Origin: Echinococcus granulosus | Taxonomy: Eukaryota > Platyhelminthes > Cestoda > Cyclophyllidea > Taeniidae | Direction: 5' to 3' | NCBI RefSeq assembly: GCF_000524195.1 | Contig: NW_020170457.1 | Location: 279,124 to 337,485 of the forward strand | DNA: 58,362 bases | Shown: in pieces, positions 1 to 11,000 of the stretch | Layout: the number at the start of each line of letters is the position of its first letter | Position numbering within the stretch: the first letter of the stretch is position 1 | Notes under the pieces: model-generated | What the model was told of the DNA's origin: nothing | The model's input: the letters and a program-made list of their open reading frames with translations, nothing else | Databases searched by the model: none | Position numbers and translations under genes: made by a program

Positions 1-63
1 TTGTTACAAATTTCGTAGGTTGAAGGCACAAACATTTCATGTGCTGACATTCCCTCTTCACAG

Positions 64-291
64 GTCACCACCCGAGGCGATTCAGGGCCGTCGTTTTTCT
101 CAGGCGTCCGACGTATGGAGTTGGGGTGTGACGGTGTGGGAGGTGTGGAGTGGGGGAGCGGAGCCCTGGTCCGGTCTCTCCTCTGACGCTGTACTGGCTG
201 AACTTAGGGCTGGGCACCGGTTGGCCTGGCCTCGGACCACCTGCCCTCGACGACTTTACCAACTCTTGCTGGCTGCATGGCGTATGGCATA
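64..291 (+). CDS. Tyrosine kinase C-lobe exon of ACK type (inverted or displaced)
   Basis: A single coding exon of 228 nt. It follows a pyrimidine-rich acceptor (TTCACAG, ending at 63) and precedes a GTAAGG donor at 292. It enters in phase 2 (one base completing a codon, then S-P-P-E-A-I) and leaves in phase 2. The peptide has the PPE form of the APE motif, the SDVWSWGVTVWE helix-F segment, EPW, and a CPRRLYQLLLAAW helix typical of the tyrosine-kinase C-lobe. It resembles the ACK/TNK2 family (compare ASDxWxFGVTLWE). Its entry phase and content fit exactly after the ACK exon that ends at 34636 on the minus strand with the split Trp of PFAW. No other C-lobe is seen in the window. It is either the missing exon of that gene, misplaced and inverted, or part of a second ACK copy running in from the left. 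The following exon, expected to carry the conserved Arg-Pro of helix I, was not found. Confidence 0.85.
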
Positions 292-360
292 GTAAGGTTG
301 CTCTCAATCCGGCTCCTTCGTTTTCGGTGTTACTGATCACGCAACAGGCAGGTAACAAAT

Positions 361-580
361 ACCTGCGGCATTGTACCAGATGCACCAGACAGACGTGCCC
401 TTTGCCTTGCGTGAAAATGAAGAGGTGCGTGTATGGTAAGTAGACCTTGTATACGAGCACGCGTGTGATCTTCCATCGGTCAGGCGCGGATCAGACCGCT
501 ATTTTATCTGCATGAGTGCTCTTCATACCCACTGAAGAGATGCGGATGTGCGTTCCTGCTACATTTGACGTAGTGGAGGG
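361..580 (+). repeat. Dispersed repeat family A, tail part
   Basis: This stretch aligns by eye to the reverse complement of 37470-37735, and to 49700-49880 and 54030-54170. The shared core reads roughly TTTGCC-TGTGTGAAGATGAAGACG, then CAGACCTTGTGTA, then a GTCAGCTGG..CAGACTGCT block. It lies 70 bases downstream of the C-lobe exon. It is the only copy I saw outside the right third of the window. Confidence 0.7.
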
Positions 581-1344
581 TGTTTCTCGGTGAATGATCC
601 AAAATATGCGAAATAGACCGAGGGTCTAGTAGCACACAAGCATTCTCTTAGCGATCCCACCACTGCTATTTGCCCGAAACGGTACCAAGACTGTTGGAAT
701 ACCAGGCCGCGGCCTGTCCGGTCGTCAGTTATCTTCATGCAGGTCGAGTCGTGCGCTCGGAGCAATAGGACTGCTCCACAGAGCTACCTCTTTCTTGCAT
801 CCCCTCTTCGCGTTCATAGTGAACATTCTTCCGTACAGGCATAGCTAGTCACGATGTAGGGTAAGCCTGCACAATCTTTCATAAGCGGCAGAAGTTGAGG
901 TGAGGTCAACTCGACGACTTTTCCCACAGGCCGAAAGGGTGAAAAATTTAGAGCAAGATGGGTAGGCAATAACTTGAGAGGTTAGACATAAAAAAGAATT
1001 GTAGAATTCCTTCTTCAAAGATGTATTTTTTGATCAAAATGCGGAAGCAGTTGTCATTAACTCCTACTATATTAGAGAAAAATTTCCAACGAGAAGTAAT
1101 GGCTGCACTAGAAAGTGAGCCATCATTCAATATACTATTTTAAATACCTAGGCATACAAAAGATGCATAAAAGGGACAAAAATATATCCTTGTCTACTTG
1201 GAATGAATTTGAAAGACACGCAATTAATCGTCATCCGCAAACGGGAACTCCGGGTGCCGTCGCATGCTAAAAGGAAGGGATTCGTAACGCTTCAACACTA
1301 CTCAATTAATTAGAGGCCCTAATAACACAAAGAATAGCAGTAGC
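581..1344. other. Non-coding stretch left of the AKR gene
   Basis: No exon or repeat that I can support. If the C-lobe exon is real in this orientation, this is its downstream intron meeting the 3' side of the AKR gene, and any inversion or misjoin breakpoint may lie here. No clear AATAAA was found just past the AKR stop. Confidence 0.5.
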
Positions 1345-1431
1345 TTACGCGGCCCCTTTCAGCACTCTACTTCCGCCTCCAAGTTCTTCCAACCGTCTCA
1401 TATCCTCCTTGCTGAGTTCAAAGTCAAATAC
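1345..1431 (-). CDS. AKR exon 7 (C-terminus)
   Basis: 28 codons plus [23 protein letters not shown] then SRVLKGAA. It corresponds to the FELSxEDM C-terminal segment of AKRs. The acceptor is TTTCCTGTCAG. Confidence 0.92.
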   Translation of the reverse strand, partial: VFDFELSKEDMRRLEELGGGSRVLKGAA

Positions 1432-4400
1432 CTGACAGGAAACAAAAGGCGGTTCTCACGGTGAATTTTCAAAATGACAAAAATGGATTGTTGTTTCTTA
1501 CTTGTAAGTTTTCAGCTAATCTGGTAGGTGTTTTGCTCTTAAAAATGACACAAAGGCTGCGCTGAAGTCCATGTCGGAGGGCAATCTGAGCTGGTGTCTT
1601 GCCATACCTCTTGGCCAGTTCGAGAATCAATGACTGCTCCATTAGCGGAATGACTCCACGCTTGCTTGGAAAGCAAATGAGCTTGAAATGCGTGTCAAAG
1701 TAAAGTAAATTAGCGGAGAAGTGCCATGACAGACTCACAAATGAAGGTACGGACAGCCGAGGGTGAAGTAGCCGGTTACTGGGATACCTCTCGTATGGGC
1801 GAAATCGATGAGTGGCTGATTGGGAAAATTGGCGTTGGTTTCGATTTGCAGCATCGCAGGTGGAATGTGACAATTTGTGAGGATCCTTTCAAGCTGATTG
1901 GTGTTAAAATTTGACACCCCAATTCGGCGACACAGCCCCAATGACACCAGATCCTCCATAGCCTGTAGATTAGAATTAAAACATACTGCTACTGAATATA
2001 AATAAGTAAAAATATTTTTGTAGGAGATCGAATGCTATGGAACTCGCCTTCCAGGTGTCTAACAGATCCACCTTGTCAAACAGCGTGTTGCCAGTCGCAT
2101 CTTTCGGTACCATGACGTCACCAGACTATAGAAAATAGTGAAGAAAAACCCAATAAAATCACCCAAAATGAAAATGGGTTTGATCAATGTAGGGACAGAC
2201 TTCGGTACCTGATATGGAACTGGCCAGTGGATAAGATAGAGATCTAGATACTCAACCTGGAGCTGTTTTATGGATGCTTCACAGGCAGTTTTTACCAACT
2301 CCGGACGGTGAAAAGTGTTCCACAGCTAAAAAACGAAAGGTATGTCAGTTTCCATTCGGAAACCGAATTTACCAACGGAAATAGCAAAGTAACCCGGATC
2401 CCATGAAATTCCCACTAATTTAGTAACGCCACCTTCATGAAAAAAATTTCTAGAACCCTTCAATATTCTTCACTACAGCACAAAGCTGTTGCGACGAATA
2501 TTACCTGAGTCGCCACCACAGTCATCAGGAGGGCGGGAAAGGGGGAGAGGAAAGCAGGATTATTTTTTCTATTAGCTGTCACACCTTCAAAGTCACGATA
2601 GCACACAGCCACTGTTATAAATCAACCTCAGAAGCTCGCCTACGCTGATGCTGACTGAGTTCGATTTGACGGCCTTTTGGATGTGTTATTAGAGAGAAGG
2701 TGTCAGTGAAATAGGCGATTCTTGAGTCTGTCAAACGTGGATCAGCACCGATGTCAAAGACGGAAGAATGTCAAGGAATGAATGCAGAGTTTTCTAGAAA
2801 GGTCAGCGACCCCGGAAAACGCTTCTGGGTCAATTGTGAAGAGGTTGCCTGCTTATCTAATTCTGGCACAAATTTGAACGCTTCGGAACCCGTGCGCTCG
2901 TTCAGCCCATTTGATTTGCCAATGTCATGCACAGATAGATGGACAGTGCATGGAAAGGAAACCACCTAGTCTCTTCAGTAGTCAACCAGCAGTCACGTAC
3001 GCATACGCTGCATCCCCCCACTTATTCCATCCGCATTAAAGTTTTCGTCTCCTTCAATTACTTAGGTTGGAAACTTGGCAGGAGCAAGTCCCCCTCATAA
3101 GCACCGCTTTTTACGAGGACAAACACCTGAAGTATCGAAATTTTGGCGTACAGTGGGTATTGAAATGGCTTTGCGCCTCTATGAGGAAGTGGAGCAAGAC
3201 GTTCTAGGATGGCTTCACCGTTACTAATGCAACGGTTGAAAACTGTAAAGTGCTACCCAACCCTCAAAACCGTTCTTCCTGTCTTCTATTTATTTGGAGG
3301 TCCTGGGCTAATAGATGCATATATCCATTGAGGCCAGAGCCAAGGGCAACCAGTATTGAGATCGTAATTCAACAGACTGAAATCTCCGAAATCTCTCCGA
3401 AAAGTGTCTACAGTTCTTCCAGAAAAGCATGCCAAAAAATTACAGCTCTTCCACTGGCCAGAAATTTGGAAGGCGAATTAACACAAAACTGACAATGTGG
3501 CAGTCGCGAGCGAAGTTGACCGAGACAAAACGATGGCGAACATTGTCAGAGTAATCAAGAAAAGATGCGATGTAAAAGATACTGAAACTATTTTTTATCT
3601 CGGGAGATGATAAATTATCAATCCGGAAAGTACTTCACCGCTGACACCACCACGCGAATGTGAATTCTACGACTCCTTCGTAGAAAGCACATACTCAGAA
3701 AGTAAACTGGGCAGTTTTGAGGTTAAACGCCTCAATAAAAGTGCCTCGGGTGCGTTACTTTTTTACCCTTTCCAAAAAGGAAATTCATCATAAGAGGACC
3801 TTAACATTTACATTTGCAAAATCCAAAAATCAAACCGATGCCAGATGGGAAGGTGATTAAATTACGAGACTGAAAAACCTACCTTTGAAGTGATGAAGAG
3901 GTCTTCTCGCGCAATCCGTCCTGAGTGGATCCAGGCACCCAAGTGGTCTCCTATCTCGGTCTCATTTGCGTAGAGGTGCGCACAATCGTAGTGGCGATAG
4001 CCCAATTCAAGAGCCGCATTCATTGCCGTCGTGAGGTCACTGCCCTTCAGCTGGGATGGAAGAGAAAGTCGAGAATCGGCTTCCAACCTGTTGGTATACC
4101 TTTAGAAATGTTGCAATTGTTTGTGTCAGCACTTTTTAGGTTCTTTCAAGTTTTAATGAGAGGGACTGAAGACGGTGGAAAGACATGAGGTATTCACGCC
4201 GGTGCAACCGTTGTCGAACGTTACCACCAACTTGAAATCAATTGAAAAATATTAATTCCGCGGTGGATTTCGAATGCAGTTGGAAACGCAGCGATAACAG
4301 CAGTCATTAAAAAGAAGGCAGTGCCCTACCTCTTTCTTAATGATTTACCGCAGCACCATGAAGTCAGCACATCCAGACGCTGGAGACGGTTGTCACAACC

Positions 4401-4850
4401 CGCATCAAAAGATATAGCATAAGCACTTCAATGAGACTTAGTGTCTCTGCACACAGACCGCACGAATAACGAGGAGAAGCAGGGCCGGGCTTTCATGATC
4501 ATGGCACTCCTAGCTCTAAAATTTTAATTAAGCTCCTGGGATTTCTACACTCAGTGTTTCGTCACGAAGATAGTGGCGTATGGTGCTGGTGCGGTCAAAT
4601 ATTATTCACGCAAGAAATTCTTTTAAAATAACAGAAACTTCCCAAAACGTATCTCAATGAGCAAATAAAGTGATTATACGGCAAGAAAAACCTCAAAAAT
4701 TGAACCCTTTCTGACAACCATTGATTTCGCTTATAAATCCGATAAGGAAAAAGCAAAAAATGTTTATAACATTACCTTGAAGGTTCCTATACCGATACAA
4801 GGAATGCGAAGACCGTTCTCTGTTTTCAGATCGGGAATATGCACAGGATC
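1345..4850 (-). CDS. Aldo-keto reductase (AKR), seven coding exons
   Basis: NADPH-dependent carbonyl reductase, expected to be cytosolic. Exons in transcription order are 4850-4776, 4050-3883, 2325-2209, 2125-2048, 1962-1739, 1664-1502 and 1431-1345. All junctions are in phase and encode 303 residues before TAA, or 304 with a Met; the family usually has 300-320. Visible AKR features are [14 protein letters not shown] at the N-terminus, the tetrad Asp and Tyr in YDCAHLY, Lys in FITSK, His in LIHWP, GVSNF, and a cofactor-binding [12 protein letters not shown]. Loop A after LGCP is short. Intron 4 (2047-1963) has a GC donor and AG acceptor; introns 5 and 6 are only 74 and 70 nt. No ATG exon is evident upstream, and the first exon begins in phase 0 after a strong acceptor (see findings). 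The gene lies 2.85 kb downstream of ACK on the same strand. The substrate is unknown. Confidence 0.92.
1502..1664 (-). CDS. AKR exon 6 (cofactor-binding segment)
   Basis: 163 nt, [20 protein letters not shown] through [15 protein letters not shown]. The Lys-Ser, Arg and Glu-Asn positions that bind the NADPH 2'-phosphate in AKRs are present. The donor is GTAAGA. This is the exon found copied three more times in the right third of the window. Confidence 0.93.
1739..1962 (-). CDS. AKR exon 5 (GVSNF)
   Basis: 224 nt: [20 protein letters not shown], the [10 protein letters not shown] strand and [16 protein letters not shown]. It ends in phase 2 at a GTGAGT donor, followed by a 74-nt intron. Confidence 0.92.
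2048..2125 (-). CDS. AKR exon 4
   Basis: 26 codons from [12 protein letters not shown] to LLDTWK. The acceptor is TTCTATAG. The donor is GC (AAG/GCGAGT), and only this choice restores the family's conserved W-K-A-M-E-D-L junction in frame. Confidence 0.88.
2209..2325 (-). CDS. AKR exon 3 (catalytic His)
   Basis: 39 codons, [20 protein letters not shown] through [11 protein letters not shown], with the catalytic His in IHWP. The acceptor is TTTTTTAG and the donor GTACCG. A decayed copy of this exon is seen at 55265-55400. Confidence 0.93.
3883..4050 (-). CDS. AKR exon 2 (catalytic Asp, Tyr, Lys)
   Basis: 56 codons from [10 protein letters not shown] to LFITSK. It contains [14 protein letters not shown], which carries the catalytic Asp and Tyr five residues apart, and the catalytic Lys as its last codon. 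The acceptor is CCATCCCAG and the donor GTAGGT, phase 0 at both ends. Confidence 0.93.
4776..4850 (-). CDS. AKR exon 1 (first recognised)
   Basis: 25 codons, D-P-V-H-I-P-D-L-K then [14 protein letters not shown], the N-terminal beta-hairpin and first barrel strand. The acceptor is TTTTCCGCAG and the donor GTAATG. It starts in phase 0 without a Met. Confidence 0.9.
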
Positions 4851-7702
4851 CTGCGGAAAAGAAAGTGGGAAAAATAAATGCCCCGAAGCAACCGAAACAA
4901 GGAAAACCGATACTTCATTAATATTTCTCTTTTAAGAAAGAAAAAATAGGTGCGTATTTAATGCTGGAAGCGACTGGGAGTCTTGAAGACGGTATCGAAA
5001 ATTCTGGAATTTTTAATTGGTCTAAAAACGACCAATGAATTTCGGATCTTGGGAGCGTGAGAACCAATAGGAGTCATGAAAACAGTTTGGAAAGCGCAAG
5101 ATTTACGAAAGAGGTTTCTTTCATTCTTCCTTTATAGCAAAGATCACTCAACTCCCATAGCTAATGAAATGTTATTTTCTGTTTCAACTGACTCCGTATC
5201 ACCAAAGGCAATCATGGGTCTAAAAGTGCGAAGAAGATTACCAAAAACGGAAATTTGATGGTGAGAAAGTCGACTGGCATTTTGGCAAGAAAATACATCA
5301 ATTTTTGCATCCAAGTAGGGTGAGATTGCAAAAAGAAAATAAAGACACAAACTGGTCGCATTTTAAGTAAGAAATAAATAAACAGGCAACGAAAGCACGT
5401 AGTGTAAGCGCGTAAGGAAGATTAATCTGCGTTTCCTGTGCGCGTCGGCCACAGAGATACCCATCGGATAGGCCAGGAAATGTCAAAACAGTTGGCGTAA
5501 ATTTTAAACCAATTAAGATGTGAGACAAAAAAGGAGGTTTTGGCACTTTAAGTGAAAAAAGGAATCTATTGAAAGGTGATACGATATTCCACTGAAGTGA
5601 AGTGATGAGTGAGAACGCTCTCTGGGATACAATGACCTCTGAAAGCCTTTTACAGCAAACGTAAAGACAAAGACGAGGATTAGTGTCGAGTTCATATGGA
5701 TCACAGTAATGAAAGATAACACTACATTAACTCACCACGTGGTGAAAAGGAAAGCGTGGCAAAGGTTAACACTTCGTGCTCCGATCTGCCTCTTGGATGT
5801 TGTGAGTGAAGCCGAGGCTTTCGACGGTGCAAGTTATTTGATCCCCATTCTAACCTATCCATCCCATACCTTCCACCCCACCTCTCCTGTTTAGCTAAAT
5901 CTACCTGCCAAACTAATTTGAAATATGGGAGGGAGGAAAGAAAAAACCTGAAGGCGCAGTAAATTCACTAACCACTTATTGAAGAATTTCAGCGGGAAAA
6001 ACTTCAAGTGAATGATGAAGCTTGGTTAGTTAATAAAGCAGCATTGGATGGTGTCTCGGTGATTTACAACTTGGTTTCAATAATTTTCCGACTTTCAAAA
6101 TTGGTTAGGAATAGTGAAGGTGAGAGGGAGGGAGCAATAGTCAGTCCTGTCCGAGAGTGTCATGTGACCGTTTTCATGTAACAAGTCAGCTTTTCTCGCA
6201 GATTAGTAGGGATAGCTGTCATGCCATGAGGTGAGAACGGCTACAAACCTCTCGCACACACACACAATGAGCACAACTGAAGGAGGATCCGGACACCGCG
6301 ATACGCTGGGTGTTGTGGCCACACAGTGCGTCCTAAGGACACTAAAGCATTTCCGTGGGATAGTTGCTCAATGGTAGGTATAAGAATTCGGCTCTGGACG
6401 TATGTCCGTGAAGTAGATGAAAAGAATCGAGGGGGTCATGCTACCGATGAGAAAGATGCGAACTGATCTGATCATCGAGGACAATGAAGTCATGACCACG
6501 AGAGGCCAAAGAAGAATTCTGGGAGCTAAATGTGCCTATTTAGGCCGTCTATGCTCCGATTCATGACAGCCTTAAGTTCAGTAATGTGTGTTTCAATTGC
6601 CGACAGATGAACATGAGTTCGGGGACCACACCACGAACAAAACCTTCTTCTTGTCCTAGGACTAGCCAGAGAATGTTGATTACTTTCCCTCACCTTCACT
6701 GGAAGCTGACACAACAACAAGTTATCCTTCAAGGCATGCCGGAGACAACACAACCGTTTTTTTTCAACGAATTCTTCGTTTTCTTAGGGCTTCATCTATT
6801 CAACTTCGGATAGTATTTACATCAGTTGCCAGAAAAAAGATGCTTCTGAAGTATAACATTTTCGGACACATAAAAAACCCGGAGAAATAATGAGAAAAAT
6901 CATTCTTTCCTAAGAAGCTCCCGATCAGTTAGACACCCACCTTATTCTTTAACACTTCTGACTGAACTTAAGTTAATGAACAGCAGAAAATTTCTGCCCA
7001 GAGTGAAAGAAAAGCAGCATTTTAAGGAATAATAATGGCAAAATGAAGTGTTTTCTCGAAGCAGTAAACAGAACAGTGGCTAAGTGGGACTAGCGAAACA
7101 TCGGTGGCACGTGATCCACGTCGCCTAACCACAACAACGCGAATTAGTCTCTCATTCATCAATCCAAAAGGTTCTTCAAAGCCATACTTATTTAGACGTA
7201 TTTCTTCGCTCCTCGTAGTCGTGATGGAAGCCAAGCAAACGTCGGGAGGGCTCCGTACCTGGTTAACCAGCAGTAATCAAATGCACACCTTTCTTATTAC
7301 GCAAGAGGGAAGTTACGAAAAACTCCTACCAACGAAGGTAAAGCAGTGCCCATGGCACGCAAAAGGACACAAAATTTGCCTTCAAAATAGAATTATTCTG
7401 AGGAAAAAGGCATGAATAAAGTGAGAGCTGGGAGATGACATTAATTCCTTTCAAGTGGCTGACGTCATTCACAACCATTCAAAGACATCAAAAGAAAAGT
7501 AAAAAAAAACCTGGAGGCACACATAAACACAATAAAATCACATCTTCTTCCTTTAATGCCAACAAGTGAAATCATCGTATTTACACCAAGTTTTAATAGG
7601 CGCAGATAAAGTGGAAAACAAAAGATGGAATTAAAAGCAGGGAGGGAGGAAAGAAGGGGTGAAAAAGCGAAGTTATGAAGAGTAGATAGTGAGGAGTCAA
7701 GA
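4851..7702. other. Intergenic region between ACK 3' end and AKR
   Basis: No exon, repeat or RNA gene that I can support. The ACK 3' UTR occupies the right edge. If the AKR has a conventional 5' exon with its own ATG, it must lie here or within ACK; I could not identify one. A short (CA)n tract sits near 6255. Confidence 0.5.
7592..7597 (-). promoter_or_regulatory. Possible ACK polyadenylation signal (ATTAAA)
   Basis: ATTAAA on the minus strand, about 106 nt past the ACK stop. A second ATTAAA lies at 7557-7552. No AATAAA was noticed nearer. Placement is by position only. Confidence 0.35.
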
Positions 7703-8073
7703 TCAGCCATAGATGAGAAAATTGACCGCCCTCTCAACCGACCACTCAGCCTTCTCCAGGGCTGACCAACAGACCTCCAGATCGGTGCACAGCTGAAGCC
7801 GCACCAATCGGCGGAGGAGGAGGAGGCGCAAAGCCACCTTGACACGCCAGTCACGAGCCTCGGGTGCCATCACATCGGTAAGGGGAGGAGGTGAGTGTAA
7901 GTAGATGATGTCGCGCGCGGTAGGCGAGTTGATGGCACAATTGAGAGCTTCGCGGGCCTCCGCTGGACTACAGCCTCCAGGGAGACCACGCACGACCATT
8001 TCCACTTCTGCCTCATCAAATTTTGTCATCTTGGGGGGAAATGTGGTAAAGAAGGAGGGCGTTTCACTCGATT
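7703..8073 (-). CDS. Ack: ACK last exon, UBA-like C-terminus
   Basis: 371 nt: FDEAEVEMVVRGLPGGCSPA with AREALNCAINSP, then LEVCWSALEKAEWSVERAVN and FLIYG, TGA. These are two helical repeats of the kind seen at the ACK C-terminus, where they bind ubiquitin and control turnover; the second has the typical W-x-V-E-R-A-V-x-F-L end. The acceptor is TCTGGTAG (phase 1). Confidence 0.92.
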
Positions 8074-11000
8074 CTACCAGAGAAAAACAATAAGGGTGAG
8101 TAAACTCAATCTTAAAATCCACTTCCTGTAGATTGACAACAGCCAGCAATATGAGGAGCATCTCATTTAATGCACGACTTCCACTATTACGGGTTCGTAT
8201 GAAATGAGATGCTGCCTTGGCGGTGCCACAGACCGTATCTAGCATACACGACTACCCGCGACACCTCGCCTGCCTAGGCTGACAAAGTTCCGCAACCTCT
8301 TCAAAGACAGCCCCTCAAAAGTCTGCAATCATTCTCGAAAACTTGTAATCGCTAGAAATTAGCACTCGCGAGGTACCAAAGCAACTCTTTACAAGTTATT
8401 CTGGGATGGTTCAGGTGCACTTCTATGTCTAGACTGCAGGCGGAAACCGTTCCCCATCAAAATGATTCCATGTCTTTGCGATTACAAGTCACGATCCCCT
8501 TGAGTCAGAAGAAGCGAAGGGGGGAGGGACGGTGGCGCATCGACAAACCTTACGACTGCCACCGCCTCTTTCAACTTGGTGTGAGGGTTGGGACACCCTG
8601 ACTATTATACGGCAGGAGCATAAATTCTCATCCATTAGAACGCACGCACAGCAGGAGAATGAGATTCGCTAAATTCGTCCATGAGTGAATAAGATCACTT
8701 AAAAACGGCTGCTGGTTGGCACAAGTAGAGGCCTCCGGACACTAAACTCCATGTCCCAACCACGAGGATTAAAAAAGACATCTTAAAACCCAATTTAAGA
8801 TGTCGAGGTGTGAGTGGTCAACCTGCTTTGAGTCCAATGTACTTCAATAAGGGTTCGAAGAATGGAAGGCCAATTACATACGCACCACAGGAATACACAG
8901 ATTACGGTGGTAAGTAAACCAAACACTTACCCACTTCAAACCAATGGAGACAAAAGACACGTGAACTTGCCTGAGAGTTGGTGGGGGGCGGTTGATTGTG
9001 CAGATTGCTGAAATGAAAGAGATAGATGATAGTAGTTAGAAGTTGAAAGGTGAGTGTGGACAAGTAGTGTTAGCAGCGATCAGGGAAAGAGGGACACATC
9101 GTGGAGGTGGGAAGGCAAAGAAGCGCAAACGACTAGAGGCAGGAGAGGCGAAGAAAATGAATGCTTGATTAAAAAGCTCGTTTTAGTCATCGCAAGAAAG
9201 CAGAGGAATCAGTGAATAATCTGGATGCAGATAGACGGAGAATCCGGCAATTATTTTGTAGTGGATTTTTGAGAAGCTAATCTAAGATTTTTTCTTTCTC
9301 CAACCAAACAAATTTCCATTCTTCCGTTTCATTCAAAATAAAGGTATCGTGATGCGTAATCAGTGAACTATGATGGTGATAAGGACACATAAGCTTGTCG
9401 CACACTGAACGGAAAGAACACCAGACCGAAAATAGGCGTCTTTCTGCTTGTAGGTGGGAGGGAATAAAGGTAGTAGGTTTCATGAAAAGATGGAAATTTA
9501 GGTCTCAATAGGAGAGCAGTGGGAACAAACGGATTCCAAGAAATAAGGCGTTGGTTGATTTAGGAAGACAAGACAATGAAGACAATTGTTGCGATTTACT
9601 TGGCGAAGTGATCGTTGCTTTCCCATCTCTCCACCCTGCCCAATAAGACACGCTTAATTGCAAATCTCCCTTTCACGAAAGGCTCCTTCTTCAGGGGGTA
9701 AGGAAAACGGACTTAGCCCCAGCCACATACGTTTTCACGCCAGTTGGACCACAGAAAAAAGGACATGGAAAACAGTCGCGTATTCAGGGTAGCACATAGC
9801 TTTCTTGGGCATGAAATGGTGCATACTTCAGAACCGCGGGGCAGGTAGGGCGTGGATCATCTGGAATTAACTAACAATGTCTTCATTCAACTACAAAAGT
9901 CTTCACGCCATAAGTCAGTCGAAGAGCAAACACCTTAAAGGCGGAGTTCCCTGAGGATAGGGAAACTTGATTGTTAGCGAAGATTATCATCACTCGTCTT
10001 AATTCCACCAAAAATTTCTCTTCTTAGTTAGAGTGGGCGACAACCCATCTCTTGATCACTCGCAAGCTGCTCTTATCAGGCCAATTTGGAATGGTATTAT
10101 TCCAATCAGGAATAGAGGCTCTTCCGCAACATGATGCAACTCTCTTCGAATGGTTCATCATCAACATTAAACTGTTGGCGTTGAACCACCTCGGGACGAT
10201 TCTTTGTGCTATCGCCTAACACACCTCCTCCAAACGCCAGACAATAAACTTGACGAGAAGCCTGCTTCTCCATCCACGAAACCGAGGTTAAACTGGTCTT
10301 CTAAAGCAAAAAATGTTGAACCCCGTTTACTTGATTTTGATGGTATGAGGAGTCAGAATGAGAGTGAAAAGTAGTGTGAGGATGAGCAATAAAATGCAAT
10401 TACATCGAAATACTCCAAAAGGCACCGAAACTGCTTTTCATTTAGCACTAAAGTGGGATAAAGCACGGCCGTCTTATTCCAAAGGAAGGCAAAAAAGCCT
10501 AAAAACGCCAAAACAATTGCGAGAAACTTGAAGGGCATGGCTAATTGAGCGGCACTTTGCTGGAAGAAGAGGAGGAAACCATCGACATTCAACAAAGGCG
10601 GCTGTAAAATTTTTGGCCACCAAAATAAAAACGAAACATCAAAATCAATTAATAAAGAGGAGATTTAACGACTTCTCAGAAGTGAGCAAAATGAAGGGAA
10701 AAGCAGAAGACAAAATTAGCAGTGGGTACGACTTCATGCTGAATCGCAGAGAACTGGCAAGGATGAGTGCTTCCTCACGAACAACAGATCATCTTCTGAT
10801 GGCACAAAGCGTAGTCAAGTGTTAAATAAGGACTTCACAAGAAGTGACAATTTGGTCAGACTTCAAAGTAGTTGTGGAACGTTGCAAGAAGGAGCTTTAC
10901 AGTGAGGCGATGTAAAAATATTTGCAAGTCTTATGAATTCAAAAGAAAATCTGCTCAATCCTGCAGAGTAACCAGATGCCAAAGATGAAGTAGAAAAGAT

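Noticed and set aside
1735..1914. Plus-strand frame over AKR exon 5
   Set aside because: Antisense shadow of a clear AKR exon.
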